From Paenibacillus anaericanus (GTDB taxonomy: Bacteria; Bacillota; Bacilli; Paenibacillales; Paenibacillaceae): a DNA stretch of 64,000 bases. The notes beneath the pieces were generated by a model, which worked only from the letters and a program-made list of their open reading frames with translations, was not told the origin of the DNA and did not search any database. Of the stretch, positions 17,188-26,081 are shown piece by piece. The translations under genes were made by a program, and so were the position numbers. The stretch lies in NCBI RefSeq assembly GCF_003994475.1, contig NZ_RZNY01000001.1:62001-126000 (forward strand). The letters are read 5' to 3'. How positions within the stretch are numbered: position 1 is the first letter of the stretch; every line of letters starts with the position of its first letter.

Positions 17188-17649
17188 TTATCGTAGTTGT
17201 TTCTCATAGCAAAGACTGGACTCACAATCCACATACTCTCCGTATTTATCGATGGGATAATACCCGTGCTTCTGATACAAAGTTATGGCTTCTGGGAGTT
17301 TTTCTCCAGTCTCTAGTCTAATGGTTGAGTAATTCAAAGCTAGGGCTCTATTTTCAAGGTCGTTAAGAATCGCTGTCGCTATTCCACGATTTCTAAATTC
17401 AGGGTCTACAAAAAATCTCTTCAATTCTACGATTTCATCATCAATAGGTTTGATTGCGCCGCATCCAACTGCAATTTCGTTAAAATATGCAACGATAAAG
17501 ATGGTCTTGTTATTCTTAGAATCGGTAAGATCTAGCCCGAATATCTCACTTGGTGGGTAGACCTGTAATAAATAATGATCAAGTTTTGTTATTATACCGT
17601 TCAAATCTGGATGATCAGCAGTGACCTGCACCAATGTTACGTTGTCCAT
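17188..17649 (-). CDS. GNAT family N-acetyltransferase
   Basis: About 153 residues. The acetyl-CoA pyrophosphate loop RNRGIAT follows ELKRFFVDPEF, and LYQKHGYYPI is the usual C-terminal strand-helix. The start is placed at ATG 17649, 10 nt after AAGGAAGG; in-frame ATGs at 17658 and 17670 sit on or before that site. Substrate unknown. It sits between the two apbE copies and shows no link to electron transfer. Confidence 0.85.
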   Translation of the reverse strand: MDNVTLVQVTADHPDLNGIITKLDHYLLQVYPPSEIFGLDLTDSKNNKTIFIVAYFNEIAVGCGAIKPIDDEIVELKRFFVDPEFRNRGIATAILNDLENRALALNYSTIRLETGEKLPEAITLYQKHGYYPIDKYGEYVDCESSLCYEKQLR

Positions 17650-17836
17650 TTTACCCATTCCTTCCTTCAATCAAGTGCTAGAGCCGAAATATCTAAGTTG
17701 AAATTATCTCTTGTGCATCTGCTTATTGTCAATGAAAACAAAACTAACGTTTTTTAAAAGCATGAATGCCACGTACGCATTTTTATTTTCAGCATAAGAT
17801 GTCTAATATGACTTAAATGAAATGGGAGGGTACCGT

Positions 17837-18136
17837 ATGGCTCCCCTTGATAGAAATAAGAAGCAGAATTGTAAACGTTCAACGCCAAAGTCCTCCCTGA
17901 AGAGTAAAAATTTAGAGATCATTGTAGCCTCGCTACTGTTAACTGGTAAATTAAAAGTGGATTCTATAGAACTCTTTCGGGAAGCATCAACCGTTATTAG
18001 TCTAGTTGGTAAATTCAATACTCTTGGTGACTTGAGTAATCCAAATATAGGGAAGATGACACAATTTCTAGATGAAAATGGTGGAATGACTTTGGATGAA
18101 GTATTTGCAGCTTTGAAGAAGAAGAGTGGAAGATGA
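17837..18136 (+). CDS. Hypothetical protein, about 99 residues
   Basis: Basic N-terminus (about 25 residues, Lys/Arg/Ser-rich) then a helical body with a glycine-rich loop and C-terminal KKKSGR. ATG 17837 is chosen because GGGAGG lies 7 nt upstream; ATG at 17822 is part of that site. No family recognised. A 41-codon micropeptide gene follows 25 bp later with its own ribosome binding site. Confidence 0.6.
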   Translation: MAPLDRNKKQNCKRSTPKSSLKSKNLEIIVASLLLTGKLKVDSIELFREASTVISLVGKFNTLGDLSNPNIGKMTQFLDENGGMTLDEVFAALKKKSGR

Positions 18137-18161
18137 GGACATTTGACTGAAGAGGTGAATT

Positions 18162-18287
18162 ATGAGTAATTCATTTGATGGAGAGGGTTTCACAGAAGCG
18201 GTCATTATAGTGATATTAATTGCCCTATTTTTCTTTGGATCTGAGGATATTGGGGATTTATCAACAGGGCCTACACCAGCGGACTAA
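18162..18287 (+). CDS. YjcZ-like micropeptide, 41 residues
   Basis: ATG 18162 follows AGAGGTG and the frame closes at TAA 18285-18287. The peptide has an acidic/glycine N-terminus, one hydrophobic helix (AVIIVILIALFFF) and a polar tail. This is the layout of YjcZ-type sporulation or membrane micropeptides of Bacillales; the identification is tentative because sequence identity over such a short peptide is weak. Confidence 0.55.
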   Translation: MSNSFDGEGFTEAVIIVILIALFFFGSEDIGDLSTGPTPAD

Positions 18288-18370
18288 TAAACAGAGGGGG
18301 ATTTTCTATGCGAGGGCTTAGACTTTGGTGCGTATGAGATTGGGACAGGCTAAAGAAAAAAGTGTATATA

Positions 18371-18390
18371 CCGGGAGGAATTCCTCCCGG
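18371..18390 (-). terminator. Perfect palindrome, possible terminator of the 52-residue gene
   Basis: CCGGGAGGAA/TTCCTCCCGG is a 20-bp perfect palindrome 15 bp past the minus-strand stop. A T-rich stretch begins about 9 nt further on. Confidence 0.55.
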
Positions 18391-18404
18391 GTCACCCTCC
18401 AAAG

Positions 18405-18563
18405 CTAGCGTCGGTCAAACAGGTCAATGGCACCTAGCACGACATGTGCGAGGCCAAAACCAAGAGCTCCCGTTGCAGCAAGTTTATACTTGCTTCCAAG
18501 CAGTGATGCAGCAGAAGCGGATACTACAGCTCCGAGAACAGTAGGAATCATACCTTCACGCAT
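18405..18563 (-). CDS. Small hydrophobic protein, 52 residues
   Basis: ATG (18561-18563) follows AAAGAGGTG with 6-nt spacing. The peptide opens MREGMIPTVLGAVVSA, has two hydrophobic Ala/Gly-rich segments and ends IDLFDRR. The strong ribosome binding site, balanced composition and following palindrome argue for a real gene. I do not recognise the family; two short membrane helices in a hairpin are likely. Confidence 0.65.
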   Translation of the reverse strand: MREGMIPTVLGAVVSASAASLLGSKYKLAATGALGFGLAHVVLGAIDLFDRR

Positions 18564-19065
18564 ACGAAACACCTCTTTGAGTTAGTTTGGAAGACATCGT
18601 TATTCTGGGCTCAATCATGAGTTGTTATTCATTCGTGGAGTGATATTTAGTGGGAAAAAAAACGAATTAAAGAAATAGAAAATCGCCCTGCGGATTATCC
18701 GCAGGGCGATTGCCTAGCTCCGGTTCCAATGAAGTGGATAATGGGGGACCGGACTTAGTTATAATGCTGTATGATAATCTGTCTTTTATGTACACGTTAA
18801 AAGACATCAACATCGGTATTCCTACTTGTACAAGTACCTGTTTTTCTAAAACGACAAAAGCCCTACCTCTCTTTCATCCTTGCGGCTCCGAAGACCGCGC
18901 CAGTGTGAATCAGAAACAAATTCTTACTCTTGGGTCAATAGAATAGGAATGCTATACCTGAAACGGTATATAGAAGGGTTGTACGTTGAGGAATCAAAAA
19001 CCGAGGATAATCAATCAAATTATATTATATAACAATATACACACATATGTCAATAGCGCAACAAA
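18564..19065. other. Non-coding interval with stable hairpins
   Basis: About 500 bp without a convincing gene. A nearly perfect palindrome, AATCGCCCTGCGGAT/ATCCGCAGGGCGATT (18681-18711), lies next to a CCGGTTCC/GGGACCGG hairpin (18720-18752). A third GCGG..CCGC-type hairpin is near 18884-18902. Beyond 18930 the DNA is A+T-rich. It may hold a small RNA or terminators; nothing matches a riboswitch class that I can recognise. Confidence 0.4.
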
Positions 19066-19108
19066 GAAAAACGGGCAGTTGATATTAATGTATCAACTTA
19101 CCCGTTAA
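19066..19108 (-). terminator. Terminator of apbE copy 2
   Basis: AACGGG..GTTGATA pairs with TATCAAC..CCCGTT; on the minus strand it runs into five T. Confidence 0.85.
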
Positions 19109-19132
19109 ACATTTGATATAATAGTTGTTTAT

Positions 19133-20227
19133 CTAATTCGCAAATGTATAGCTGTCATTCGTTTTATTCAACAATTTTTTGAAACCAGAAGTGCCATAAA
19201 GCTTCTTATCTTTCGAAATGAACAACGCCTCGGCGTCGGGTGTATTTTCGATAAATTTGAGCCCTTCTTCGATTCCAAGCACGAATAATGTAGTAGATAA
19301 GGCGTCAGCATCGGTCGAGCGGTTGGTCACGATGGTCACGCTACTGATATTATTGTCTACAGGGTATCCCGTGGTCGGATTAAGGATATGCTGGTATAAC
19401 TTACCGTCCTCTATAAAAAAGCGTTCATATATCCCTGAAGTTACGATGGTCTTGTCCTCGACTTGGATGGTACCAATCGGATTTCCTCGCTCTTTGTCGG
19501 GGTCTTGAACACCAACGGTCCATTTCTTGCCACCGGGTTTACTACCCATAGCAAAGACATTGCCGCCGAGGTCGATAATGGCACTGTTGAACCCTTTGTC
19601 AGTGAGATAATCGTAAATGACATCTGCTGCATACCCTTTACCAATAGAACCAAGGTCGATGTCCATGCCTTTTTCCTGTAAATAAATTTCATGTGTATCG
19701 TCGTTCATCTCAACCTTACGGTAGTCACTTAGCAGCAATGCCTCTGCGATGTCTTCCTTAGCGGGAACATGCGCACCTTCATGCCCAATGTTCCATAGTC
19801 CAACGAGCTTACCGATCGCGGGATCGAACAAGCCATCTGTACGCTCGGCGTATTCTAGTGCTTTGGAGACGAGATCATACGTATCTTCTGATACTTTAAC
19901 CGCTGCAATACCTGATTTAGCATTGACCTTAGATATTTCACTGGTTTCTTGATTGCGGCTAATTTTTTGGTCAATATTTTTCAGTATATTCTCAATGTCT
20001 TGTAAATTGTCCTTGGTCGCTCGTGTGTCGTAAATTTTGACATTTACAACCGTATCGAATATAAAATAGGTTTGGGATAGTGGCTCGAGTGTTTCGTACT
20101 GAGATGAATTGCCGCTCGTAATTTGGGTAGAGTCCGCTGCATTATTGTTATTGCCAAAGCATCCACTTAACAGACTGGCGAATAGAGCTAGGGTGGTAAG
20201 TGTGATTGTAAGTTTGTATTTTTTCAT
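19133..20227 (-). CDS. apbE: FAD:protein FMN transferase lipoprotein, copy 2
   Basis: 364 residues with signal peptide and lipobox LLSGC, then the same ApbE landmarks as copy 1 (FIFDTVVNV, DLGSIGKGYAAD, IIDLGGN, STDADALSTT). By eye the two proteins agree at well over half of positions from FIFDTVV to the identical tail LLNKTNDSYT, so they are paralogues. It is divergent from eetA across a 213-bp promoter region. It probably also flavinylates surface proteins; division of labour between the copies is unknown. Confidence 0.95.
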   Translation of the reverse strand: MKKYKLTITLTTLALFASLLSGCFGNNNNAADSTQITSGNSSQYETLEPLSQTYFIFDTVVNVKIYDTRATKDNLQDIENILKNIDQKISRNQETSEISKVNAKSGIAAVKVSEDTYDLVSKALEYAERTDGLFDPAIGKLVGLWNIGHEGAHVPAKEDIAEALLLSDYRKVEMNDDTHEIYLQEKGMDIDLGSIGKGYAADVIYDYLTDKGFNSAIIDLGGNVFAMGSKPGGKKWTVGVQDPDKERGNPIGTIQVEDKTIVTSGIYERFFIEDGKLYQHILNPTTGYPVDNNISSVTIVTNRSTDADALSTTLFVLGIEEGLKFIENTPDAEALFISKDKKLYGTSGFKKLLNKTNDSYTFAN

Positions 20228-20370
20228 TAGAAGCCTCTTTTCTTCCTGTCAGTTCGTCATTGATTTTAGCAGATCGACCTTTATTACACAAATTGGATTC
20301 CAAAAGACGACTTCCGAAGTGAGAGTTTTGTGAAAAGAGGTGAAATAAACACAATAACAGACGTTATTCA

Positions 20371-20399
20371 TTGAAGGTTGATCTAGTTCCATGTATAAT
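20371..20399 (+). promoter_or_regulatory. Promoter of the eetA-eetB-ecf operon
   Basis: TTGAAG (20371-20376), 17-bp spacer, perfect TATAAT (20394-20399), about 40 bp before the eetA start. Confidence 0.75.
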
Positions 20400-20440
20400 G
20401 AATAAGATTTATATAATCAAAAAATAAGGGAGTTTACCCC

Positions 20441-20830
20441 ATGAAACGCGGAGATATGCTATTAATCGGCTTGATTGTTATCGTTGCGCTTGCATTTCTA
20501 GTTCCTAGGTGGTTTGAATCTAGTGAAAAAAATCACAACGAGACACCAAAGGTTGCTAATATTACAGTTGATGGAAAGTTATTTAAAACCGTTGAATTGA
20601 CAAAAGAAGAGCAGATAATCGATGTAAAAACAGAATTTGGGTATAATATATTAAAGGTTCACGATTACGGGATCGAGATGATCGAAGCAGATTGCCCTGA
20701 TGAAGTATGTCTGTCGTTTGGATTTGTTGAGCGGAATGGGGGCACTATTGTTTGCTTGCCTCATCGAGTGCTAGTTGAAATCGAGGGGATTCCTGGGGAA
20801 GGTGATGATGTCGATGTCATCGTTAAATGA
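20441..20830 (+). CDS. eetA: EetA-like NusG domain II protein
   Basis: 129 residues: one N-terminal membrane helix (residues 6-22) and an extracytoplasmic NusG-II-type beta domain with the conserved EADCPDEVC and GGTIVCLPHRV segments, two cysteines each side. In Listeria, EetA (Lmo2639-type) with EetB is required for electron passage from the quinone pool to the flavin carriers. AAGGGAG precedes the ATG. The eetB frame starts inside its 3' end, so the pair is translationally coupled as in other EET loci. Confidence 0.88.
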   Translation: MKRGDMLLIGLIVIVALAFLVPRWFESSEKNHNETPKVANITVDGKLFKTVELTKEEQIIDVKTEFGYNILKVHDYGIEMIEADCPDEVCLSFGFVERNGGTIVCLPHRVLVEIEGIPGEGDDVDVIVK

Positions 20831-21368
20831 GCAATCTAGTATCGCATTAAAAAGAACGGTGATCATTGCGATCTTTGCCGCTGTGTCTGTAGTTCTTAGT
20901 CTAGTGGAAATGTACATCCCTGTTAATATGAGTGTTCCAGGCGCGAAGCTAGGCCTCGCTAATATTATGGTGCTGACCTGTCTATATTTTTTACGGACGA
21001 GGGACGCTTTCATGATGGTCATACTTAAGACCTTGTTAACGTCTTTTATGTTTGGGACTTTTTCTAGCTTCTTATTCAGTATTATGGGAGCGTTGTTCAG
21101 CTTTGCTGCGATGTGGTTCCTGCTACTGGTGGGACGAGATAAACTGAGTGTAATCGGAATTAGTATTATCGGTGGGATTGCGCATAACTTCGGACAACTC
21201 ACTGCAGCAGCACTTTACTTTGGAACTTTAAATATTTTTTATTATTTGCCTATGCTTATGATTATGGGAGTTCTGACGGGGATTGCAGTAGGTATCGCGG
21301 TGAGATATTTAATACCGGCACTCTCCAAACTGTCTCTATTTGATAGTTTTCTGGCTAAAACATCTTGA
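20808..21368 (+). CDS. eetB: EetB-like Gx transporter family membrane protein
   Basis: About 186 residues with five or six membrane helices and the motif VPGAKLGLANI characteristic of the Gx transporter family (formerly heptaprenyl diphosphate synthase component I), whose fold resembles ECF S-components. The start is one of ATG 20805, 20808 or 20814; 20808 is 5 nt after GGGGAAGG. A TTG at 20775 is open but has no binding site. In the Listeria EET system this protein partners EetA. Immediately upstream of ecfA1A2T, it might alternatively act as their substrate-binding component. Confidence 0.88.
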   Translation: MSMSSLNEQSSIALKRTVIIAIFAAVSVVLSLVEMYIPVNMSVPGAKLGLANIMVLTCLYFLRTRDAFMMVILKTLLTSFMFGTFSSFLFSIMGALFSFAAMWFLLLVGRDKLSVIGISIIGGIAHNFGQLTAAALYFGTLNIFYYLPMLMIMGVLTGIAVGIAVRYLIPALSKLSLFDSFLAKTS

Positions 21369-21418
21369 TCGGGTGTAGTTGACCAGTTCCTAGCTGGTCA
21401 AGAAGGGGGAAGAGGGTT

Positions 21419-22261
21419 ATGGAAGGAACAAAACTAGCCTATGATCTGCAGCAGGTTTCCTTCGCCTACGAACCGGAGCATCCGGTCCTCAGCGATGTGA
21501 CACTAAGCATTACCTCTGGAAGCTGGGTATCGTTGGTTGGTGCCAACGGTAGTGGAAAATCGACGCTCGCCAAGCTACTTGGCGGGCTTCTTGCTGTGAA
21601 TGCCGGAAAGATCATTGTAGAGGGTACCCCGCTGCTTAGGGAGACGGCTTCACTTATTATGCCCCGTATCGGCATGGTATTCCAAAATCCAGACAATCAA
21701 TTTATTGGTGCTACCGTCGAAGAAGACATTGCTTTTGGACTGGAGGGCCAGTGTTTGCCACGTGTAGAAATGGTGTCTCGAGTGCAGCAATACGCGGAGA
21801 AGCTAGGGATACAGCATCTACTTTCCAAACATCCATCCGAGCTATCAGGCGGACAGAAACAGCGTGTAGCAGTGGCTGCGATTCTAGCAATGGAGCCTGC
21901 AATTATTATTTTTGATGAGGCATCTTCTATGTTGGATGAGCAGGCCCGCGGTGAATTGTTACATATTTTGCGGGACATGAGAAGCAATGGAGATTACACC
22001 ATGGTATCGATCACACATGATGCTGAAGAAATTATGGCCTCGGACCGAGTGATTGTACTTCGGGATGGGACCGTTGCCGCCGATGTAGATCCGGATACAT
22101 TATTTAGTGACGATGCTTTGTTGAATTCTTGTCGGTTGATTGCTCCTTACCACATTCGTTTAATTCAGGAACTTGAGAGACGAGGGATTAAAGTTCCTCC
22201 TTTTCCCAATGCTGATAAGGAGGTGGAAGGGACCTTATGGCCATTACTTTTCAACAAGTGA
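21419..22261 (+). CDS. ecfA1: ECF transporter ATPase 1
   Basis: 280 residues, ABC ATPase: Walker A GANGSGKST, Q-loop MVFQNPDNQF (the ECF-type FQNPDNQ variant), signature LSGGQKQR, Walker B IIIFDEASSMLD, H-loop SITHD. First of three consecutive genes encoding a full energising module; ecfA2 starts 25 bp before its stop. Because a housekeeping ecfA1A2T normally sits in the ribosomal protein cluster, this copy is likely dedicated to the EET locus. Confidence 0.93.
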   Translation: MEGTKLAYDLQQVSFAYEPEHPVLSDVTLSITSGSWVSLVGANGSGKSTLAKLLGGLLAVNAGKIIVEGTPLLRETASLIMPRIGMVFQNPDNQFIGATVEEDIAFGLEGQCLPRVEMVSRVQQYAEKLGIQHLLSKHPSELSGGQKQRVAVAAILAMEPAIIIFDEASSMLDEQARGELLHILRDMRSNGDYTMVSITHDAEEIMASDRVIVLRDGTVAADVDPDTLFSDDALLNSCRLIAPYHIRLIQELERRGIKVPPFPNADKEVEGTLWPLLFNK

Positions 22262-23121
22262 GTTTTGCTTATGATGCTAAGAATCTTTGGCGACATGGAG
22301 CATTGGAAGATATAGACCTGAAGATAAATGAGGGTGAATTTGTGGCGATCGCCGGTGCTTCAGGCTCGGGAAAGTCAACGCTTCTGCAGCACCTCAATGG
22401 TATTCTGATGCCCACGACAGGAAAGGTTCAAGTGTTTGACGTTATCATGTCGGCGGGAGAAAAAACACCTAAATTGACGGAACTTCGTCGACGGGTTGGA
22501 TTGGTATTTCAGTTCCCTGAACATCAGCTCTTTGAAGATACGGTAGAGAAGGATCTCTGTTTTGGGCCACTAAATTTCGGAAGCAGCAAGGTGGAAGCGA
22601 AGGAGCAAGCTAGTAAGGCACTCTCTATGGTGGGTTTGGATGACTCATTCCTTGAACGAAATCCGTTCCATCTGAGCGGAGGGCAGATGCGTAAAGTAGC
22701 AATTGCTACCGTACTTGCGATGGATCCAGATGTGATTGTGCTGGATGAGCCCACGGCGACATTAGACCCGCAGAGTAGGGCGGAACTTGCGGAACTACTG
22801 TACCGTCTGCGGAGGGATCAGGGAAAGACGGTAATTGTTGTAACACACCGAATGGAAGAAATGCTGCCATATGTAGATCAATGGATTGTGATGCAAGATG
22901 GGCGTAAGACGTTTCAAGGCTCAGCTGCGGAGCTCACTCGGGAAGCATTGAAACTTGAAGCTAGTGGCCTTGCACTCCCGTCCTGCATTTCCTATTGGAA
23001 TCAAATAGCCACCCGATTCGGACTGGAAATGGAAGAACCTTGTTTGACTGTAGAGGCTCTGGCGGAAAGGTTAGAGAGGGTGCTACAAGTTCATGATACG
23101 GCAGAAGGGGGTGGCGGTTAA
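22237..23121 (+). CDS. ecfA2: ECF transporter ATPase 2
   Basis: 294 residues: Walker A GASGSGKST, Q-loop LVFQFPEHQLF (the EcfA2 form), signature LSGGQMRK, Walker B VIVLDEPTATLD, H-loop VVTHR. ATG 22237 follows AAGGAGG inside ecfA1. It forms the heterodimeric motor with EcfA1. Confidence 0.94.
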   Translation: MAITFQQVSFAYDAKNLWRHGALEDIDLKINEGEFVAIAGASGSGKSTLLQHLNGILMPTTGKVQVFDVIMSAGEKTPKLTELRRRVGLVFQFPEHQLFEDTVEKDLCFGPLNFGSSKVEAKEQASKALSMVGLDDSFLERNPFHLSGGQMRKVAIATVLAMDPDVIVLDEPTATLDPQSRAELAELLYRLRRDQGKTVIVVTHRMEEMLPYVDQWIVMQDGRKTFQGSAAELTREALKLEASGLALPSCISYWNQIATRFGLEMEEPCLTVEALAERLERVLQVHDTAEGGGG

Positions 23122-23124
23122 AGG

Positions 23125-23925
23125 ATGCGAAACAAATTGCTATTCGGGCGAAGCATTGATACGGGCTCTTGGGTCCATAGTGTGGACCCAAGGGCAAAGC
23201 TAACCGGTATGGTGCTCTATCTTATCGCTCTCTTAGTTGTTAATTCATGGGTCGCGTTAGGCTTAGCTACGGTCTTCTCACTAGCGTATATGGTTTCTAC
23301 CCGTATCCCACTGAAGTATTATGCCAAAGCCGCCAAGCCACTGTGGGTTCTTATGGTATTTATCTTTGTTGTTCAAAGTCTGTCGATTAAGCAAGGGACC
23401 GTCTTATGGCACATAGGTTCATGGGAACTTTACTCCGGTGGGCTGAGCAGCGGGTTAATCGCTGCCTTGCGGATGACCCTACTGGTATCTTTTACTGCTA
23501 TTCTCACGTTTACAACGACACCAGGACTTCTCAATCAAGGCTTATCCGGTGTTTTGAAGCCACTGCGTAAAGTAGGGATCTCGGCGGAGCGATTGACTCT
23601 TATGATGGGCATTGCATTAAGATTCATCCCGACGATTCTAGATGAGACTCACAAAATTATGAAGGCACAAGCGGCTCGGGGAGCGGATATGAAGGAGCTA
23701 CCCTGGAAGGAAAAAGGCAGGTTGCTAGTTTCATTGCTTGTCCCGGTGACGGTTGGAGCATTTCGCCGTGCTGAAGAGTTAGTCCTTTCTATGGAGTCAC
23801 GTGGTTATATAGTCGGGGCACCACGCTCGGAATATCATCTATTGAGCTGGAGTAAACGTGATACTGGGTTTATTCTATCGTATGTGATGCTAGTCGCTAT
23901 CATTGTTTATCTCAGATTTATATAG
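23125..23925 (+). CDS. ecfT: ECF transporter transmembrane protein EcfT (FmnA-like)
   Basis: 266 residues with four to five membrane helices and the coupling motifs AQAARGAD and SMESRGY (Ala-Arg-Gly and Ser-Arg-Gly boxes) that contact the two ATPases. It starts 3 bp after ecfA2. In Listeria a second EcfT-like protein in the EET locus (FmnA) is linked to moving flavin across the membrane for ApbE; the location here supports the same role. No RibU-type S-component is encoded in the window. Confidence 0.92.
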   Translation: MRNKLLFGRSIDTGSWVHSVDPRAKLTGMVLYLIALLVVNSWVALGLATVFSLAYMVSTRIPLKYYAKAAKPLWVLMVFIFVVQSLSIKQGTVLWHIGSWELYSGGLSSGLIAALRMTLLVSFTAILTFTTTPGLLNQGLSGVLKPLRKVGISAERLTLMMGIALRFIPTILDETHKIMKAQAARGADMKELPWKEKGRLLVSLLVPVTVGAFRRAEELVLSMESRGYIVGAPRSEYHLLSWSKRDTGFILSYVMLVAIIVYLRFI

Positions 23926-23999
23926 AAGAAGATGTGGAATCGATTATTATTGATCTTTTGAACGCTCACACATACTACACATACAGAGGGGGAAACGCT

Positions 24000-25994
24000 G
24001 TGGCTCGCTATTTTAATGGAAAAGAAGTTGAATTGCTTGCACCGGTAGGTACGTTTGATATTTTCAAGGAAGTAATAGAGGCTAATTGTGATGCTGTATA
24101 TCTCGGAGGTCCGAGTTTAAATATGCGTTTAATGCGCAAGGGGTACAATTTCACGCTGGACGAGATTACTGAAGCTGTACAAATCGCTCATGGCTTGGGT
24201 AAAAAAGTGTATATTACGGTTAACAATTTACTTAGTGAGGGCGAACTAGCTGAAGCTCGGGATTATTTAAAATTTCTCGAAACGGCAGGACCTGATGCGC
24301 TCATAGTTCAGGATTTCGCTGTCATCGCATTGATTAAGGAGATGAATTTGTCTCTTGATGTCCATTCTTCAGTCATGATGAACGTACACAACGTGGAGAT
24401 GGTTAAGGCCCTTAAGGAAATGGGTGTCACACGGGTTGTTACGTCGAGAGAAATGGATCTGATGACAACGCGGCATCTTCTGGCAGAGACCGGCATGGAG
24501 CTAGAGTATTTTGTTCATGGGGATATGTGCTCGGTACATGGAGCTAACTGCTATTTCAGTTCTTCTGTATTTGGAATGAGTAGTAATCGTGGTAAATGTC
24601 TGAAACCGTGTCGTTGGGAATATCGAATCAAGAAAGATGGCAATGTGTATCCTTCCGAGTATCCTCTTGCTGTTAAAGATATGTTCATGTATGAGCATAT
24701 TCCAGAACTGATCCATGGTGGAATAACCTCATTCAAGATCGAAGGTCGCATGCGCGATTCCGCTTTTGTGCTGATGTTAGTGAATGCTTATGGAGATGCT
24801 ATCGACCGTTACATTGAAGATCCAATTGGTTTTGAACGAAGCCGGGATACGAGTTTGTTATTTGAGAATCGTAAACGTGATTTTTCCACGGGTTATGCAT
24901 TTGGTCGTCCTGGATTATCGTATATCAATAAACGTTATGAAGGAACGGGAAAATTCTATAGTACAGGCAAGGTATTTAGTACACCGACGGTAGAGCGTGA
25001 ACTTAGCGCCACAAGGTTAGAGAAGATCTCGGAGAAGTTGACCAGCATTAGACAATCGGAGACTTCACGTGTAGCGGAATTATCCGTCCATGTGAACAAT
25101 ATGGCACAAGCTAAGGTTGCGTTAGAAGAAGGCGCAGATCATATTTACTTATCAGGAGATGTGTTTGAGCCAGACCGTCCTTTTTCCAAAGCGGATTTGT
25201 TGGAACTTGGCGCGTTGAAGGGGAATGCTAAGGTATATTTGGGATTGCCACGAATGATGACCGAACTTCAATTTGAAATATATGATGCTTTATTATCAGG
25301 TGAACGTTTACCGATCGATGGAATTTTGGCGACGAATCTCGGTGCGATTCATAAGTTTGCTTCCAGTGGTTACCCACTTGTGGGTGATATCAACTTGAAT
25401 ATATCGAATCCACTATCGGCAGAGTTCTATAATTCTCTTGGAGTAGAGAGACTTACTGCATCTATGGAACTTCAACTGAACGATTATGTATCCTTACTGA
25501 AGAATACTCAGGTGCCGCTAGAAGCGATTGTACACGGTTCGTCCGTTATTATGTATATGGAACATGATTTGTATGAGAATACGGAAGCTTTTGAGCCAAT
25601 CGCTAAGGAAGATAATCAATATGTAGATAATAGTGTGCTAGTGATGATGACGGATAAAGGTGAGAACCCGGTATACCGTGACGTTCATGGGCGCTGTCAT
25701 CTAACTTTGGCTAAGGAATTATGTCTCCTATCGGTGGTAGAGGAACTCAGTGCCGCAGGATTATCTGTATGTCGGATTGAAGGGGCAACGTATCGTCCAG
25801 AACAGCTAAAGAATATAGTACGCGTCTATAGATCCGCGTTAGATAAGGTAGGGACGGGAGAACCACAGTTGGAGGAATTGAATCCGGTGTATGCGGGATT
25901 TACACTCGGTGCACTGCAATTTGACGGAGATCATAATAACGAGGCTAAGGATTCGGATGCAGAGAGTAAGGCAGAACCTGAAACGGTTGTGTAA
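24000..25994 (+). CDS. U32 family protein (RlhA/UbiU-like) with Fe-S cysteines
   Basis: 664 residues from GTG 24000, preceded by GAGGGGG; an upstream GTG at 23934 lacks a site. The N-terminal half is a U32 barrel (ELLAPVGTFDIFKEVIEANCDAVYLGG) with C177, C184, C200 and C204 placed as in members that bind a 4Fe-4S cluster. The C-terminal half resembles the collagenase-like extension (DUF3656-type) of long U32 proteins such as RlhA, which hydroxylates 23S rRNA C2501. Shorter relatives UbiU/UbiV hydroxylate ubiquinone precursors without oxygen. The position between ecfT and the quinone prenyltransferase region makes a quinone-related role possible but unproven. Confidence 0.8.
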   Translation: MARYFNGKEVELLAPVGTFDIFKEVIEANCDAVYLGGPSLNMRLMRKGYNFTLDEITEAVQIAHGLGKKVYITVNNLLSEGELAEARDYLKFLETAGPDALIVQDFAVIALIKEMNLSLDVHSSVMMNVHNVEMVKALKEMGVTRVVTSREMDLMTTRHLLAETGMELEYFVHGDMCSVHGANCYFSSSVFGMSSNRGKCLKPCRWEYRIKKDGNVYPSEYPLAVKDMFMYEHIPELIHGGITSFKIEGRMRDSAFVLMLVNAYGDAIDRYIEDPIGFERSRDTSLLFENRKRDFSTGYAFGRPGLSYINKRYEGTGKFYSTGKVFSTPTVERELSATRLEKISEKLTSIRQSETSRVAELSVHVNNMAQAKVALEEGADHIYLSGDVFEPDRPFSKADLLELGALKGNAKVYLGLPRMMTELQFEIYDALLSGERLPIDGILATNLGAIHKFASSGYPLVGDINLNISNPLSAEFYNSLGVERLTASMELQLNDYVSLLKNTQVPLEAIVHGSSVIMYMEHDLYENTEAFEPIAKEDNQYVDNSVLVMMTDKGENPVYRDVHGRCHLTLAKELCLLSVVEELSAAGLSVCRIEGATYRPEQLKNIVRVYRSALDKVGTGEPQLEELNPVYAGFTLGALQFDGDHNNEAKDSDAESKAEPETVV

Positions 25995-26081
25995 TCCATA
26001 TTAATGCCTGTCTAGTGAGTTCTTGACCACAAGGTAGGTGAAGATTTTCACACATTGTGAACAGGAAAAGGAGCGGGAATC

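Noticed and set aside
18309-18338. Nine-codon frame after AGAGGGGG
   Set aside because: Too short to support; the upstream site may be a remnant of a truncated gene.
18362-18544. 60-codon plus-strand frame
   Set aside because: It is antisense to the 52-residue minus-strand gene, which has a strong ribosome binding site and sensible composition.
18830-18930. Possible c-di-GMP or other riboswitch
   Set aside because: A GCGG/CCGC hairpin is present, but no conserved core of GEMM or any class I know could be matched.
15984-20227. Composite transposon bounded by the apbE copies
   Set aside because: The copies are diverged coding genes with no transposase or terminal repeats; duplication is the simpler explanation.
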